Both the position numbers and the translations under genes were made by a program. From positions 62,001 through 126,000 of the forward strand of contig NZ_QNRO01000005.1 of assembly GCF_003315345.1 (NCBI RefSeq): 64,000 bases of DNA, written 5' to 3'. Positions 42,041 to 51,191 of this stretch are shown one piece after another. A model generated the notes under the pieces. The model did no database searches and had not been told where the DNA came from. It saw only the letters and a program-made list of their open reading frames with translations. Position 1 is the first letter of the stretch; each line of letters starts with the position of its first letter. This DNA is from Marinobacter pelagius. GTDB taxonomy: Bacteria > Pseudomonadota > Gammaproteobacteria > Pseudomonadales > Oleiphilaceae.

Positions 42041-43209
42041 GAAGATCCTCCTTTGTCCTGTTTGGCCTCGACGTCGGCCACCCAGAGGTCGTGGTGCTGG
42101 CGGGCCCACTCGAGGTCAACCTGACCGTTACCCATGGCATCGAAAGCACCTTCCATACCGACCGAGCCGATGTAGATGTGAGCGATGATGGCCACCATCA
42201 TCACGAACGCCACGATCGAGTGCCAGATGTTGGCATACTGCATCTCCTGATGCGGTGCCAGGTCAGTCGGGAGACTGGTACCCAGAACGCTGTTGATGAC
42301 ACCAAAGGTGTCGGCAAACATGGGCATCTGGAACGGAAACAGCAGCGACAGCCCGGACAGGGAGACAGAAACACCCAACACCATCACCGTCCAGAAAACG
42401 ATCTTCTGGCCCGCGTTGAATTTCTTTGCCGAGGGATGGCTCTTGGTAAAGATGCCGCCACCAGCCTTGAGCCACTGCCAATCCAACTTGTTGGGAATGT
42501 TGTGCGCCACCCACATGACAAACGTCATGACCAGGCCCAGCATAAAGGCCCAGGCAATGTTGTTGTGAAGCCACTTGGAGCCGGCTGCCAGAGTCGCAAA
42601 GGCGTCGGGCCCCAGAACGGGAATCAGGAAGCTGCGCCCCATCAGGGTAATCAGTCCGGTGATACCCAGTGCGATAAACGAGCCCGCCAGTAACCAGTGA
42701 CCAAAGCGTTCCACGGGCTTGAATCGTTCAATGGTCGTGCCCGCAGGGCCGCCATCGATCATGATTCTTCCGCGAACGAAGTAGAAAATTACAAGCAGTA
42801 CGATGATGCCCAACAGGGCGCTGCCACCGTAGGTAATGACCGGACCTTCCCGCAGCTTGTACCAGGCAATGCCTTCATCCTGGATCATGACGCCATTGGC
42901 GGGGCCGGGGGACTGAACGGTAGGGTCAATCTTGTTGTAGCGGATGGAACGCCAGGCATCGGCATCAGAGATACCGCCCCGGGTTCCAAGCTGATCGGTG
43001 ATTGGCGCCGCATTGGCCGGATTACCCAGGTTCTCGGAGCGGAAACTCTCGTCCAGTTTCAACTGCTCCTGACGGCGCATTATGTCTTCGAGGGTCTGGG
43101 CTCCCCCGGTCGCTGTTCGATCAGCCGTCGGGGCCTCTTGTGCCCAGGCAGGATTGAACAGCAGTGTCGCCAGCACGAGGGCGGCGGCACCCAATAGGTT
43201 TTTGTTCAT
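42037..43209 (-). CDS. fdhC: Formate dehydrogenase gamma subunit (cytochrome b556)
   Basis: Inner-membrane di-haem cytochrome b that passes electrons from FdhB to quinone. 390 residues from ATG 43209 (TTGGAGTG upstream); the frame is open further upstream but lacks a signal. Signal peptide ends AWA|QE (residue 23), then a periplasmic stretch of about 100 residues not present in short FdnI, then four or five helices. Haem-ligand-type histidines occur in FGHWLLAG, WLHNNIAW and NIWHSIVAFVMMVAIIAHIYIG. Its stop is fused with the start of the 41-residue peptide gene. Confidence 0.9.
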   Translation of the reverse strand: MNKNLLGAAALVLATLLFNPAWAQEAPTADRTATGGAQTLEDIMRRQEQLKLDESFRSENLGNPANAAPITDQLGTRGGISDADAWRSIRYNKIDPTVQSPGPANGVMIQDEGIAWYKLREGPVITYGGSALLGIIVLLVIFYFVRGRIMIDGGPAGTTIERFKPVERFGHWLLAGSFIALGITGLITLMGRSFLIPVLGPDAFATLAAGSKWLHNNIAWAFMLGLVMTFVMWVAHNIPNKLDWQWLKAGGGIFTKSHPSAKKFNAGQKIVFWTVMVLGVSVSLSGLSLLFPFQMPMFADTFGVINSVLGTSLPTDLAPHQEMQYANIWHSIVAFVMMVAIIAHIYIGSVGMEGAFDAMGNGQVDLEWARQHHDLWVADVEAKQDKGGSS

Positions 43210-43256
43210 TAGAGCACTCCAACGGAATGAACAAGAAGACTTCGTTGCCTCAATGG

Positions 43257-43283
43257 ATTCCGGGGCCCAATGGACCCCGGAAT
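43257..43283 (-). other. Hairpin between fdhB and fdhC
   Basis: ATTCCGGGG (43257-43265) and CCCCGGAAT (43275-43283) form a perfect 9-bp stem with 9-base loop, 13 bases after the fdhB stop within the 86-base gap. Likely protects the upstream fdhAB message or tunes fdhC output. Confidence 0.55.
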
Positions 43284-43295
43284 ACTCAGGCCAGT

Positions 43296-43904
43296 TTATG
43301 CGCCCTTCTTCTCGTAGGCTGTGCCCCATCCCCAGGCGCCGGAACCGAAACCACGGTTCACAACACGCTGGCGATAGATGTCCGCCACCTCGTTGCCGTC
43401 ACCGGCCAACAGGGCTTTGGTGGAGCACATTTCCGCACAGATTGGCAGTTTGCCTTCGGCAATACGGTTGCGACCGTACTTCTGGAACTCGACGGTGGAA
43501 TTGTCTTCTTCCGGGCCGCCTGCACAGAAGGTGCACTTGTCCATCTTGCCCCGGCTGCCAAAGTTACCCGCTTGCGGGAACTGGGGCGCGCCGAAGGGGC
43601 AAGCGTAGAAGCAATAGCCACAACCGATACACAGATCCTTGGAGTGCAGCACCACACCGTCTTCGGTCTGGTAGAAGCAGTCCACCGGACAGACGGCCAT
43701 GCAGGGCGCGTCCGAACAGTGCATGCAAGCTACCGATATCGAGCGCTCGCCCGGCTTACCATCTTCGATGGTTACCACGCGGCGACGGTTGATGCCCCAG
43801 GGGACTTCATGTTCATTCTTACAGGCCGTTACGCAGGCATTACATTCGATGCAGCGCTCGGCGTCGCAAAGGAATTTTGCTCTTGCTTGTCCTTCAATAG
43901 CCAT
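43296..43904 (-). CDS. fdhB: Formate dehydrogenase beta subunit (four [4Fe-4S])
   Basis: 202-residue electron-transfer subunit with four ferredoxin-type clusters: CIECNACVTACKNEH, CMHCSDAPCMAVCPVDC, CIGCGYCFYACPFGAP and CTFCAGG...CAEMCSTKALLAGD. Unlike E. coli FdnH (294 residues) it lacks a C-terminal membrane anchor, so it must be held by FdhA and FdhC. RBS AGAGGTG. It carries no signal peptide and would be exported with Tat-targeted FdhA. Confidence 0.93.
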   Translation of the reverse strand: MAIEGQARAKFLCDAERCIECNACVTACKNEHEVPWGINRRRVVTIEDGKPGERSISVACMHCSDAPCMAVCPVDCFYQTEDGVVLHSKDLCIGCGYCFYACPFGAPQFPQAGNFGSRGKMDKCTFCAGGPEEDNSTVEFQKYGRNRIAEGKLPICAEMCSTKALLAGDGNEVADIYRQRVVNRGFGSGAWGWGTAYEKKGA

Positions 43905-43919
43905 GGTCTACACCTCTTG

Positions 43920-46805
43920 TTATGCCGGCATGATCGAACACAGGGTTGCTTTGGTCTCTTGCATCTGCGTGACCGAGTCATACCCGTATGTTTGAACCGT
44001 GTTGGTGGATTCGCCCAGAACGATTGGGTCGGCGCCCTTGGGATACTTGTCCCGCAGGTCCTTGCCCTGGTAGTGACCACCGAAGTGGAAGGGCATGAAT
44101 GCCACGCCTTCTCCGACACGTTCTGTCACCATGGCCTTGACCTTGATCTTGGCGCCCTCCGGACCATGAACCCAGACGTCGTGACCATCACGGATGTTCA
44201 GGTTATTCGCATCGCGCGGGTTCACCTCAATGAACATCTCCTGCTGAAGTTCTGCCAGCCAGGGGTTCGAGCGGGTTTCATCACCACCACCCTCGTATTC
44301 GACCAGACGGCCGGAGGTGAGGATGATGGGGAACTCCTTGCTGAAGTCCTTCTTCTGGATTGACTCGTACAGAGTCGGCACCCGCCAGAAGGTCTTGTCT
44401 TCGTAGGTCGGGTAATCCTGGACCAGATCCCGGCGGTTGGTGTACAGCGGTTCGCGATGCAGCGGTACCGGATCCGGGAAGTTCCAGACGATGGCGCGGG
44501 CCTTGGCGTTACCGAAGGGTGCGCACTCGTGCTTGATTGCCACGCGCTGGATACCACCGGACAGGTCGGTCTTCCAGTTGGTTTCCGGGCCTGCAACCGC
44601 GTCGATGGCGGCACGTTCCTCGGCGGTCAGATCGCCATCCCAACCCAGGTCCATCAGCATCTGCATGGTGAATTCCGGATAGCCGTCCTTGATCTCGGAG
44701 TTCTTGGAGTAAACACCGTCTGCCAGAATGTTCTGGCCATTGTGCTCAACACCAAACCGCGCGCGGAACGTCAGGCCGCCCTTGGATACCGGCAACGACA
44801 TGTCGTACAGGTTCGCGGTGCCCGGGTGGTTCATCTCTGCGGTACCCCAGCACGGCCACGGCAGACCGTAGAAGTCACCATCGCAAGGTCCACCAACCGC
44901 GCGCAGGGTGGTCTTGTCGAAATGGTGCTGGTATTTCATGTGCTTCTTGAGACGCTCCGGGGACTGGCCGGTATAGCCGATGGTCCACATGCCGCGGTTG
45001 AACTCGAGGGTAATGTCCTCAATCGACGGCTCATCGCCATTGATGGCGATGTTGCGGAACATGCGATCGGTGAAACCGAACTTGTCGGCAAACAGCTTCA
45101 TGATTTCGTGATCGACCTTGGAGTCGAACAGCGGCTCAACCACCTTTTCCCGCCACTGGAGTGAGCGGTTGGAAGCGGTTACCGAGCCGTAAGTCTCGAA
45201 CTGGGTCGTGGTGGGCAGCAGATAAGCGCCTTCTTTACGATCATGCAGCACTGCAGAGACGGTGGGGAACGGATCGACGACGACCAGCAGGTCGAGCTTT
45301 TCCATCGCTTCCTTCATTTCCGTCATCCGGGTCTGGGAGTTGGGCGCGTGGCCCCACAGCACCATGGCCCGGGTGTTGTCCGGCTGCTCCAGGTTTTCCT
45401 TGGCCTCCAGAACACCGTCGATCCAGCGGGATACAGGGATGCCCTTCTCGTTCATCATGGCCTTGGATTTACCGTTCTTGTCCCACACGGCAAAGCGGCC
45501 TTTCAGATAGTCCAGATCCTCTTCCCAGACTCGTGCCCAATGGGCCCAGGAGCCAGCGGACAAGCCATAATAGCCGGGCAGGGTGTCGGCGAGCACACCG
45601 AGGTCGGTAGCGCCCTGAACGTTGTCGTGGCCGCGGAAGATGTTGGTGCCGCCGCCGGCGACGCCCATGTTGCCGAGGGCCAGTTGGAGTACGCAGTAGG
45701 CACGGGTGTTGTTGTTACCGTTGGTGTGCTGGGTACCACCCATACACCAGATCACCGTGCCGGGACGGTTGTTGGCCAGAGTGCGGGCGACCCGCTCGAG
45801 CTGTGCACCCGGTGTACCGGTGACTCGCTCTACCTCTTCCGGCGTCCACTTGGCGACTTCGGCGCGGATATCTTCCATGCCGTAAACGCGGGTACGGATG
45901 AACTCTTTGTCTTCCCAGCCGTTTTCGAAGATGTGCCAGAGAATACCCCACACCAGTGCCACGTCAGAACCCGGGCGGAAACGCACGTATTCGTCGGCGT
46001 GGGCTGCGGTGCGGGTGAAACGTGGGTCGCATACGATCAGCGGCGCGTTGTTTTCTTCCTTGGCCTTCAGTACGTGTAACAACGACACCGGGTGCGCTTC
46101 GGCGGGGTTACCCCCGATAATGAAGATCGCCTTGGAATTGTGGATGTCGTTGTAGGAGTTGGTCATTGCGCCGTAGCCCCAGGTGTTGGCTACGCCGGCA
46201 ACGGTCGTCGAGTGACAGATCCGGGCCTGGTGGTCGACGTTGTTGGTACCCCAGTAGGCAGCGAACTTGCGGAACAGATACGCCTGTTCGTTGTTGAACT
46301 TGGCGCTGCCCAGCCAGTAGACGGAATCGGGGCCGCTTTCCTCACGGATTTGCAGCATCTTGTCGCCGATTTCGTTAATGGCCGTATCCCAGGAAATCTT
46401 CTGCCACTGGCCGTTGACCATTTTCATGGGGGACTTGAGGCGACGTTCGCCATGGGCGTGTTCACGGACCGAAGCGCCTTTGGCACAGTGAGCGCCCAAA
46501 TTGAAGGGGCTGTCCCAGCCAGGTTCCTGACCGGTCCATACGCCATTCTGGACTTCGGCTTCAACGGTGCAGCCGACCGAACAGTGCGTACATACCGATT
46601 TCTTGACGACGACTTCGCCACCCTCAGTCGATGGGGTCGCAGCTTCAACCCTCCCCGACGTCAGCGATAGTGCCGCCAAACCACCCACTGCGACACCGGA
46701 GGTTGTCAGGAACTGACGACGATCCAGAGTCTTGGCAGCGAGAGACGAAAGCAAAGAGCCTGCACGGGGGCCTTTCGCTACCCCGTTGGTCTTCTTCCTT
46801 AACAT
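43920..46805 (-). CDS. fdhA: Formate dehydrogenase alpha subunit (Cys type, Tat-exported)
   Basis: 961-residue Mo/W-bis-MGD catalytic subunit oxidising formate to CO2 at the periplasmic face. Twin-arginine signal DRRQFLTTSG at about residues 28-37; N-terminal [4Fe-4S] site CTHCSVGC...GAHCAKG; and the active-site residue is Cys197 in QARICHS, aligned with selenocysteine 196 of E. coli FdnG/FdoG. No in-frame TGA is needed, so no Sec machinery. A C-terminal MopB cap domain (NPRDANNLNIRDGHDVWVHGPEGAKIKV) completes it. Metal (Mo or W) cannot be told from sequence, but a tungstate-type importer lies 10 kb away. Confidence 0.95.
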   Translation of the reverse strand: MLRKKTNGVAKGPRAGSLLSSLAAKTLDRRQFLTTSGVAVGGLAALSLTSGRVEAATPSTEGGEVVVKKSVCTHCSVGCTVEAEVQNGVWTGQEPGWDSPFNLGAHCAKGASVREHAHGERRLKSPMKMVNGQWQKISWDTAINEIGDKMLQIREESGPDSVYWLGSAKFNNEQAYLFRKFAAYWGTNNVDHQARICHSTTVAGVANTWGYGAMTNSYNDIHNSKAIFIIGGNPAEAHPVSLLHVLKAKEENNAPLIVCDPRFTRTAAHADEYVRFRPGSDVALVWGILWHIFENGWEDKEFIRTRVYGMEDIRAEVAKWTPEEVERVTGTPGAQLERVARTLANNRPGTVIWCMGGTQHTNGNNNTRAYCVLQLALGNMGVAGGGTNIFRGHDNVQGATDLGVLADTLPGYYGLSAGSWAHWARVWEEDLDYLKGRFAVWDKNGKSKAMMNEKGIPVSRWIDGVLEAKENLEQPDNTRAMVLWGHAPNSQTRMTEMKEAMEKLDLLVVVDPFPTVSAVLHDRKEGAYLLPTTTQFETYGSVTASNRSLQWREKVVEPLFDSKVDHEIMKLFADKFGFTDRMFRNIAINGDEPSIEDITLEFNRGMWTIGYTGQSPERLKKHMKYQHHFDKTTLRAVGGPCDGDFYGLPWPCWGTAEMNHPGTANLYDMSLPVSKGGLTFRARFGVEHNGQNILADGVYSKNSEIKDGYPEFTMQMLMDLGWDGDLTAEERAAIDAVAGPETNWKTDLSGGIQRVAIKHECAPFGNAKARAIVWNFPDPVPLHREPLYTNRRDLVQDYPTYEDKTFWRVPTLYESIQKKDFSKEFPIILTSGRLVEYEGGGDETRSNPWLAELQQEMFIEVNPRDANNLNIRDGHDVWVHGPEGAKIKVKAMVTERVGEGVAFMPFHFGGHYQGKDLRDKYPKGADPIVLGESTNTVQTYGYDSVTQMQETKATLCSIMPA

Positions 46806-46893
46806 GTCTCATACCTCTCTCATTGTTATTCTCGTTTTTTTGGAGGTGTGATCATCCAAGAGCATCACGCAATCTTGAATGAATCACGCTTCC

Positions 46894-47085
46894 TCAAAAG
46901 CGAGCCGATTCGAAATACTTACGTGTATGTTCGGTATCCCGTAAACCGCGGCTTTTTGGCGCGTCTGTTCTGACGACCTCCGCAGCGGCGTTCGGTGCAA
47001 CCGTCATTGCCACAGCAGCCGGAGCTGCGGCAGCGGCCATTTTCAGGAAACGGCGACGGCTGTTTTCACGCTTCGGGTTGTCCAT
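46894..47085 (-). CDS. fdhX: Small Tat-signal protein of formate dehydrogenase operon
   Basis: 63 residues beginning with a twin-arginine signal (SRRRFLKMAAAAAPAAVAM) followed by a short mature part (about 25 residues) with TEHTRKYFESARF at the end. This is the 'formate dehydrogenase region Tat target' family commonly found just before fdhA. RBS GGGGGAGGTG. Its function is uncertain; it may aid assembly or export of the FdhAB complex. Eighty-eight bases separate it from fdhA. Confidence 0.88.
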   Translation of the reverse strand: MDNPKRENSRRRFLKMAAAAAPAAVAMTVAPNAAAEVVRTDAPKSRGLRDTEHTRKYFESARF

Positions 47086-47125
47086 TGGACACCTCCCCCT
47101 GGGTTAAGGGATCTTTCGATCCCGG

Positions 47126-47737
47126 TTACTGAATCGCAAAGGCGTCGGCTTCCACGGCCATGAAGGCTCTTCCAAGCGAGCCAACCGGCGCGTAAAAGAC
47201 GGCGCTTTGCGCTTCCTCCAAATCGGTAAAAAACAGTGCTGCCCACTTCGCCAGATGAGCGTCAAAAAAAACTTTCTGCGATTGAAGTCCGCTATCGCAG
47301 GGAAATTCGCCGGTAATGATGCCCGCCATGATTTCACACAGGGTGCCGATATGGTCTTCGGGCTCTTTCACCTCACTGCGGGCTTTGATGCCCCGGGACC
47401 TGAGGTCCGTTCGCAGCTCCGCCAGGGGCTTCTCGTTCAGAAAGCCGGTGAGGTAATAACTTGCGTAGGGGAGCAGCTCGCCACGGCCGAGGCCAACAAA
47501 CAGGTTATTGAACTCTCGCTCGGCATCGCAGGGATTGGTTCGTTCGGCAAGGGCGGCCAAATTTTTGCAGGCCAAACCCAGGGGCGTTTCATCGCCCTGC
47601 AGTGACGCCAACCCCTGTAACAATTCACCGGAGGGTGGGTCTGCAAGCAGAACGCCCAGCAGTTGATAGATCTGGGCCCTCGCACGATCCTCTTCGGAGA
47701 CCGAACGCGGGCACTGGATTTCCGCAGTGTTACTCAA
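47126..47737 (-). CDS. TorD/DmsD-family redox-enzyme chaperone
   Basis: 203-residue helical cytoplasmic protein starting at a rare TTG (47737) with GAAGGAAC 7 bases upstream. TorD-family features: RAQIYQLLGVLLADPPSGELL near the N-terminus, REFNNLFVGLGRGELLPYASYYLTG and the EPEDHIGTLCEIMAGI motif. Such chaperones bind the Tat signal of the molybdoenzyme and hold export until cofactor is inserted; the partner here should be FdhA and perhaps FdhX. The TTG start may keep its level low. Confidence 0.88.
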   Translation of the reverse strand: MSNTAEIQCPRSVSEEDRARAQIYQLLGVLLADPPSGELLQGLASLQGDETPLGLACKNLAALAERTNPCDAEREFNNLFVGLGRGELLPYASYYLTGFLNEKPLAELRTDLRSRGIKARSEVKEPEDHIGTLCEIMAGIITGEFPCDSGLQSQKVFFDAHLAKWAALFFTDLEEAQSAVFYAPVGSLGRAFMAVEADAFAIQ

Positions 47738-47773
47738 TTCGTGTTCCTTCTAGTTATTATTTGCGGTCTGTCA

Positions 47774-47803
47774 CACTATTCTAGTACACATTCAAGAATA
47801 GTG
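47774..47803. other. 9-bp inverted repeat upstream of torD-like gene
   Basis: CACTATTCT (47774-47782) and AGAATAGTG (47795-47803) are perfect complements around a 12-base loop in the AT-rich 109-base gap between the DUF3306 gene and the chaperone. Two imperfect copies of ATTCG(G)CTAATAG lie next to it (47819-47852). Could be a terminator, operator or processing site inside the operon. Confidence 0.45.
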
Positions 47804-47846
47804 GCCTAACCCGACTTTGATTCGCTAATAGCTGAAATGTATTCGG

Positions 47847-48473
47847 CTAATAGTCAAAACGCATCCTTGGCCGGAATCGTGGTTCCGGCGTTTCTTCCGG
47901 CTGGCTGGTTTCTTTTTGGGCAAATTGTTGCTCGGGAAGTTCTGTCGGCGTTGCCTTGTCATCAAGCTCAAGGGTGTCATCGGGCTCCGGATCCTCGGCG
48001 TTTGTCGAAACAGGCTCAGCCGAGGATATCCGCACCTGCTCGTTCGACTGGTCTTCCACGACGTCAGCGGCTTTTTTGGCTTTGTCGACAAGGCCCTCGC
48101 CAACTTTGTACACCGATGTCACGGTCTGGCCGGCCGTCGAGGCCAGGGTGTAATCCTCATCGTAATCATTGAGTCCATCCAGAACTGCGAGTACCGGGTT
48201 GGATTTCCAGAGCCCCCGCAGAGCCTTCCGGCGAAGGAACTCCGGAATTTCCTTGCGCATGAATCCGGTGATGTCGGTGCCCAGCTCGATGGTTTCCGGG
48301 TCGGGCAGGCCATATTTCTCGAGCAACTCGTGTTCGGGCAATGCTTCGTTGATCGCAAGCTCCTGCTCCTCCGGGGTAGGCTCGGACTCGACAACCGGAG
48401 GGGGGGATTGTTCTGCCTGCTTGCCGGCTTCGGCTTTTCTGCGCGCCCAGCGCTGAAGACGTGACTCGGCCAT
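47847..48473 (-). CDS. DUF3306 protein
   Basis: 208 residues, acidic and Pro/Glu rich at both ends. Core: MAESRLQRWARRKAEAG start and ELLEKYGLPDPETIELGTDITGFMRKEIPEFLRRKALRGLWKSNPVLAVLDGLNDYDEDYT, the pattern I know as DUF3306, which is found almost only beside formate dehydrogenase genes. No signal or helix for membranes. Start overlaps the DUF3305 stop (TAATG). Function undescribed; probably cofactor delivery or assembly of FdhA. Confidence 0.82.
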   Translation of the reverse strand: MAESRLQRWARRKAEAGKQAEQSPPPVVESEPTPEEQELAINEALPEHELLEKYGLPDPETIELGTDITGFMRKEIPEFLRRKALRGLWKSNPVLAVLDGLNDYDEDYTLASTAGQTVTSVYKVGEGLVDKAKKAADVVEDQSNEQVRISSAEPVSTNAEDPEPDDTLELDDKATPTELPEQQFAQKETSQPEETPEPRFRPRMRFDY

Positions 48474-49051
48474 TACTGAATTCTCGGTTTTTTGATGTTC
48501 GCAGGAGCACGGAAAACGTCGCTTTCCTGACGTATGCGCGGGTCGCCCTTGGCGTCCTCAACGCGATCGACACGGACTTCGTCGCGACGGCGCTTCTTGA
48601 ATGGCTCCTCGATGTAGTGCATGTCGATGAACTCTTTGATCCAGGCCGCCAGGGATTCGGGAATCGGAACCGCCTCGACAATGCTTTCGCCACTATCCAG
48701 GGAATCCAGTGCTTCATGGGCGCTGGCTGTCACGGTGCTGACAACCCACCCGGATGGCGACTGGCTCGTTACATCTTTGTCCATAATGATCCAGACAGAA
48801 GGCACGGCCATGTTAAGGGAGACCAGATAGCCCTCCACATCAGCCCGAAACAGTTCCATTGTCACGGTGCCCGCGTGGTAATCGACGACTTCGCCCCCGC
48901 GAACCATCTCTTTCCAGAACGCGTCAGGTGCCCCCGGTATGACAGCAACGGGCTTCCAGATATCCTTTGCCCAACGTGTCACGCCTGGAGATCGGCGGAC
49001 GACGGCGCCCACCTTCAATTCGCGATTCCACTGTTCTGTACGACTACTCAT
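48473..49051 (-). CDS. DUF3305 protein
   Basis: 192 residues from ATG 49051 (GAGAAG upstream; ATG 49063 is possible but has no ribosome site). Recognisable DUF3305 features: KVGAVVRRSPGVTRWAKDIWKPVAVIPGA and the basic segment FKKRRRDEVRVDRVEDAKGDPRIRQE. First gene of the leftward formate dehydrogenase operon; overlaps DUF3306 by one base. The two DUFs nearly always occur together. The function is unknown; an accessory role in FDH maturation is inferred from position. Confidence 0.82.
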   Translation of the reverse strand: MSSRTEQWNRELKVGAVVRRSPGVTRWAKDIWKPVAVIPGAPDAFWKEMVRGGEVVDYHAGTVTMELFRADVEGYLVSLNMAVPSVWIIMDKDVTSQSPSGWVVSTVTASAHEALDSLDSGESIVEAVPIPESLAAWIKEFIDMHYIEEPFKKRRRDEVRVDRVEDAKGDPRIRQESDVFRAPANIKKPRIQ

Positions 49052-49153
49052 GGTGCTTCTCATTTTTTGTTATAGCGTAAAACTAGCAGGGCACAAACGA
49101 TTATCCAATTGTCCCAAAGATAATGCCTGTGGCATGCTCGAAAAGCGATACGG

Positions 49154-49167
49154 ATACGTATACGTAT
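49154..49167. promoter_or_regulatory. 14-bp perfect palindrome in divergent FDH promoter region
   Basis: ATACGTATACGTAT reads identically on both strands. It lies in the 143-base gap between the DUF3305 gene (-) and the ferredoxin gene (+), 28 bases before ATG 49195, so one regulator could control both FDH operons from here. Confidence 0.55.
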
Positions 49168-49194
49168 AAAAACAACGAAAGAGTCAAACTCCTG

Positions 49195-51174
49195 ATGACG
49201 GCATACAAGACCCTATTATTATGCAGCTGCGATAAATCACAGACCTTCGATTCAGAGGCCTTGCGCAAAGCCGCGGCCGCTGAGCAGGTGGTCGCGGTTG
49301 ATCAACTGTGCGGCAAGGAAATGAGTATTGCCGCCGAGCACCTGGGCGCCAGCAACGACGTGCTCATTGCCTGTGGTCAGCAGGCGGCTCTGTTCGAGCG
49401 CCTCGCCGAGGACATCTACGCCGAGATCCAGCACTCTGCACCGCTGCATACCATTGATATCCGGGATCGCGCCGGCTGGAGTGCACCCGACGCGAAGCCC
49501 GAGCGATTGCACGCCAAACAGGCAGCCCTGATTGCCGCAGCTCAGCTGCCAGCGCCTATGGCACCGGCAAAGACCATCCAGTCCAGCGGTGTGTGCTGCA
49601 TCGTCGGTCCGACCGAACAGGCGATAAGAATGGCCGAACTGGTACAGGACGAGCTGGGTGTGACCTGCATCGTGAACGATGCAGGCCCCATTCAGCTGCC
49701 ATCCGCCGCTTACGACGTGGCTAAAGGTCAGCTAACGGGCGCCTACGGCGCACTTGGCAATTTCAAGCTGGAATTTGCCCACCTGCAAACCCTGCATCCG
49801 GCCGGTCGCGGTGAACTGGGTTACGAGGCCGCAAAGCCCACCGCCCGCAGTGAGTGCGATGTTTTTATCGACCTTCGTGGCGGCGCTCCGGCATTCCCCA
49901 GCCACGAAAAACGCAACGGTTATTTCTGGGCCGACCCGAAGAAGACCGGCGAGCTGGAGCGAATTGCCCTGACGGCCAGGGAAATGGTGGGCGAATTCGA
50001 GAAAACCGTGTTTTTCCGGTTGGAAGAATCCCTGTGCGCGCACTCCCGAGCCAATAAGCCCGGTTGTACCCGTTGCCTGGATGTCTGTCCCACCGAGGCT
50101 ATTTTTTCCGCCGGGGACCACATCCAGATTGATTCGGATATTTGCGCCGGCTGCGGCTCCTGCGCCGCTGTCTGTCCCACTTCTGCGGTGACCATGAACG
50201 AAACCCCGTTCGAGGCGCTTACCAAGGCCGTGGAAGTCATGGCCAAGGTTTATCGGGAGCATACCAACCAATCGCCAAGGCTGGTGTTCCACACTCTTGG
50301 TGCGGGTACCGAAGCCATTGCCAACCTCGCCCGTTACGATAATGGCCTTGCGGATGATTTGATCCCTATGGGGCTGGAGCATGTCGACCGGATTGGCCAC
50401 GCAGAAATCATGGCGGCGTTCGGGGCAGGTTACGCGGAGGTGCTGATCCTGGCGGACAACGAGATCGACCGTCGGGCGCTGGCTGCGGAAGTGGAGCTGG
50501 CCCAGGCCATGCTCAAAGGTACCCATAACTCGCCGAGCCGGGTGCGGGTTATTTCCGCCATTGAACTCTGCGATGCCGGTGACAACGCCGGCCGCGTGAG
50601 CGACCCGGTCTTGCTGGTGGGCGGTCGCCGGGACATCACCCGGGTGACGGTTGCCGCCATGTCAGACAAGATCGAAGAGCCGATTCCGCTACCTGTGGGC
50701 GCACCCTACGGCGCGATCGAAATCGACTCCGATAAATGCACGCTCTGCCTGGCCTGTGTATCACTTTGCCCGACCGGTGCACTTGGCGATCACCCGGACC
50801 GACCGGAAGTCCAGTTCACGGAGAACGCCTGCGTCCAGTGCGGCATCTGCGACAGCACTTGCCCGGAGACGGCCATTACCCTTAAGCCGCAGCTGGATGT
50901 CTCCAAGGCAGCACTGAGTGCCCGGGCATTGCACGGTGAAGAGCCGTTCGAGTGCATAAAGTGTGGGAAGCCATTTGGCGTGGCCAGTACCATTAACCGG
51001 ATCGTCGAGAAGCTGGAAAACCAGCACTGGATGTACAAGAACTCTGATAACGTGCAGCTCATCAAGATGTGTGACGACTGTCGGGTCAAGGCTCAATTCC
51101 ATGGGGACACCGCACCCATGGCGGGCGGTGAACGCCCCCGGGTCCGCACCAGTGATGATTATCTGGACAGCTGA
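49195..51174 (+). CDS. Four-cluster 4Fe-4S protein of FDH accessory operon
   Basis: 659-residue cytoplasmic iron-sulfur protein from ATG 49195. Residues 1 to about 270 show no cluster and include a nucleotide-fold-like stretch ([23 protein letters not shown]). Four ferredoxin motifs follow: [13 protein letters not shown] and [16 protein letters not shown] (about 285-330), then [16 protein letters not shown] and [16 protein letters not shown] (about 515-570), plus a CIKCGKPF and CDDCR zinc-like pair near the C-terminus. Found next to formate dehydrogenases in many proteobacteria; may feed electrons for cofactor or cluster insertion. Role not established. Confidence 0.85.
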   Translation: MTAYKTLLLCSCDKSQTFDSEALRKAAAAEQVVAVDQLCGKEMSIAAEHLGASNDVLIACGQQAALFERLAEDIYAEIQHSAPLHTIDIRDRAGWSAPDAKPERLHAKQAALIAAAQLPAPMAPAKTIQSSGVCCIVGPTEQAIRMAELVQDELGVTCIVNDAGPIQLPSAAYDVAKGQLTGAYGALGNFKLEFAHLQTLHPAGRGELGYEAAKPTARSECDVFIDLRGGAPAFPSHEKRNGYFWADPKKTGELERIALTAREMVGEFEKTVFFRLEESLCAHSRANKPGCTRCLDVCPTEAIFSAGDHIQIDSDICAGCGSCAAVCPTSAVTMNETPFEALTKAVEVMAKVYREHTNQSPRLVFHTLGAGTEAIANLARYDNGLADDLIPMGLEHVDRIGHAEIMAAFGAGYAEVLILADNEIDRRALAAEVELAQAMLKGTHNSPSRVRVISAIELCDAGDNAGRVSDPVLLVGGRRDITRVTVAAMSDKIEEPIPLPVGAPYGAIEIDSDKCTLCLACVSLCPTGALGDHPDRPEVQFTENACVQCGICDSTCPETAITLKPQLDVSKAALSARALHGEEPFECIKCGKPFGVASTINRIVEKLENQHWMYKNSDNVQLIKMCDDCRVKAQFHGDTAPMAGGERPRVRTSDDYLDS

Positions 51175-51191
51175 AAACAACAGGACACACC

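Noticed and set aside
43920-46805. Selenocysteine (in-frame TGA) in formate dehydrogenase
   Set aside because: The codon is TGT (Cys197) and the frame is uninterrupted; no SECIS needed.
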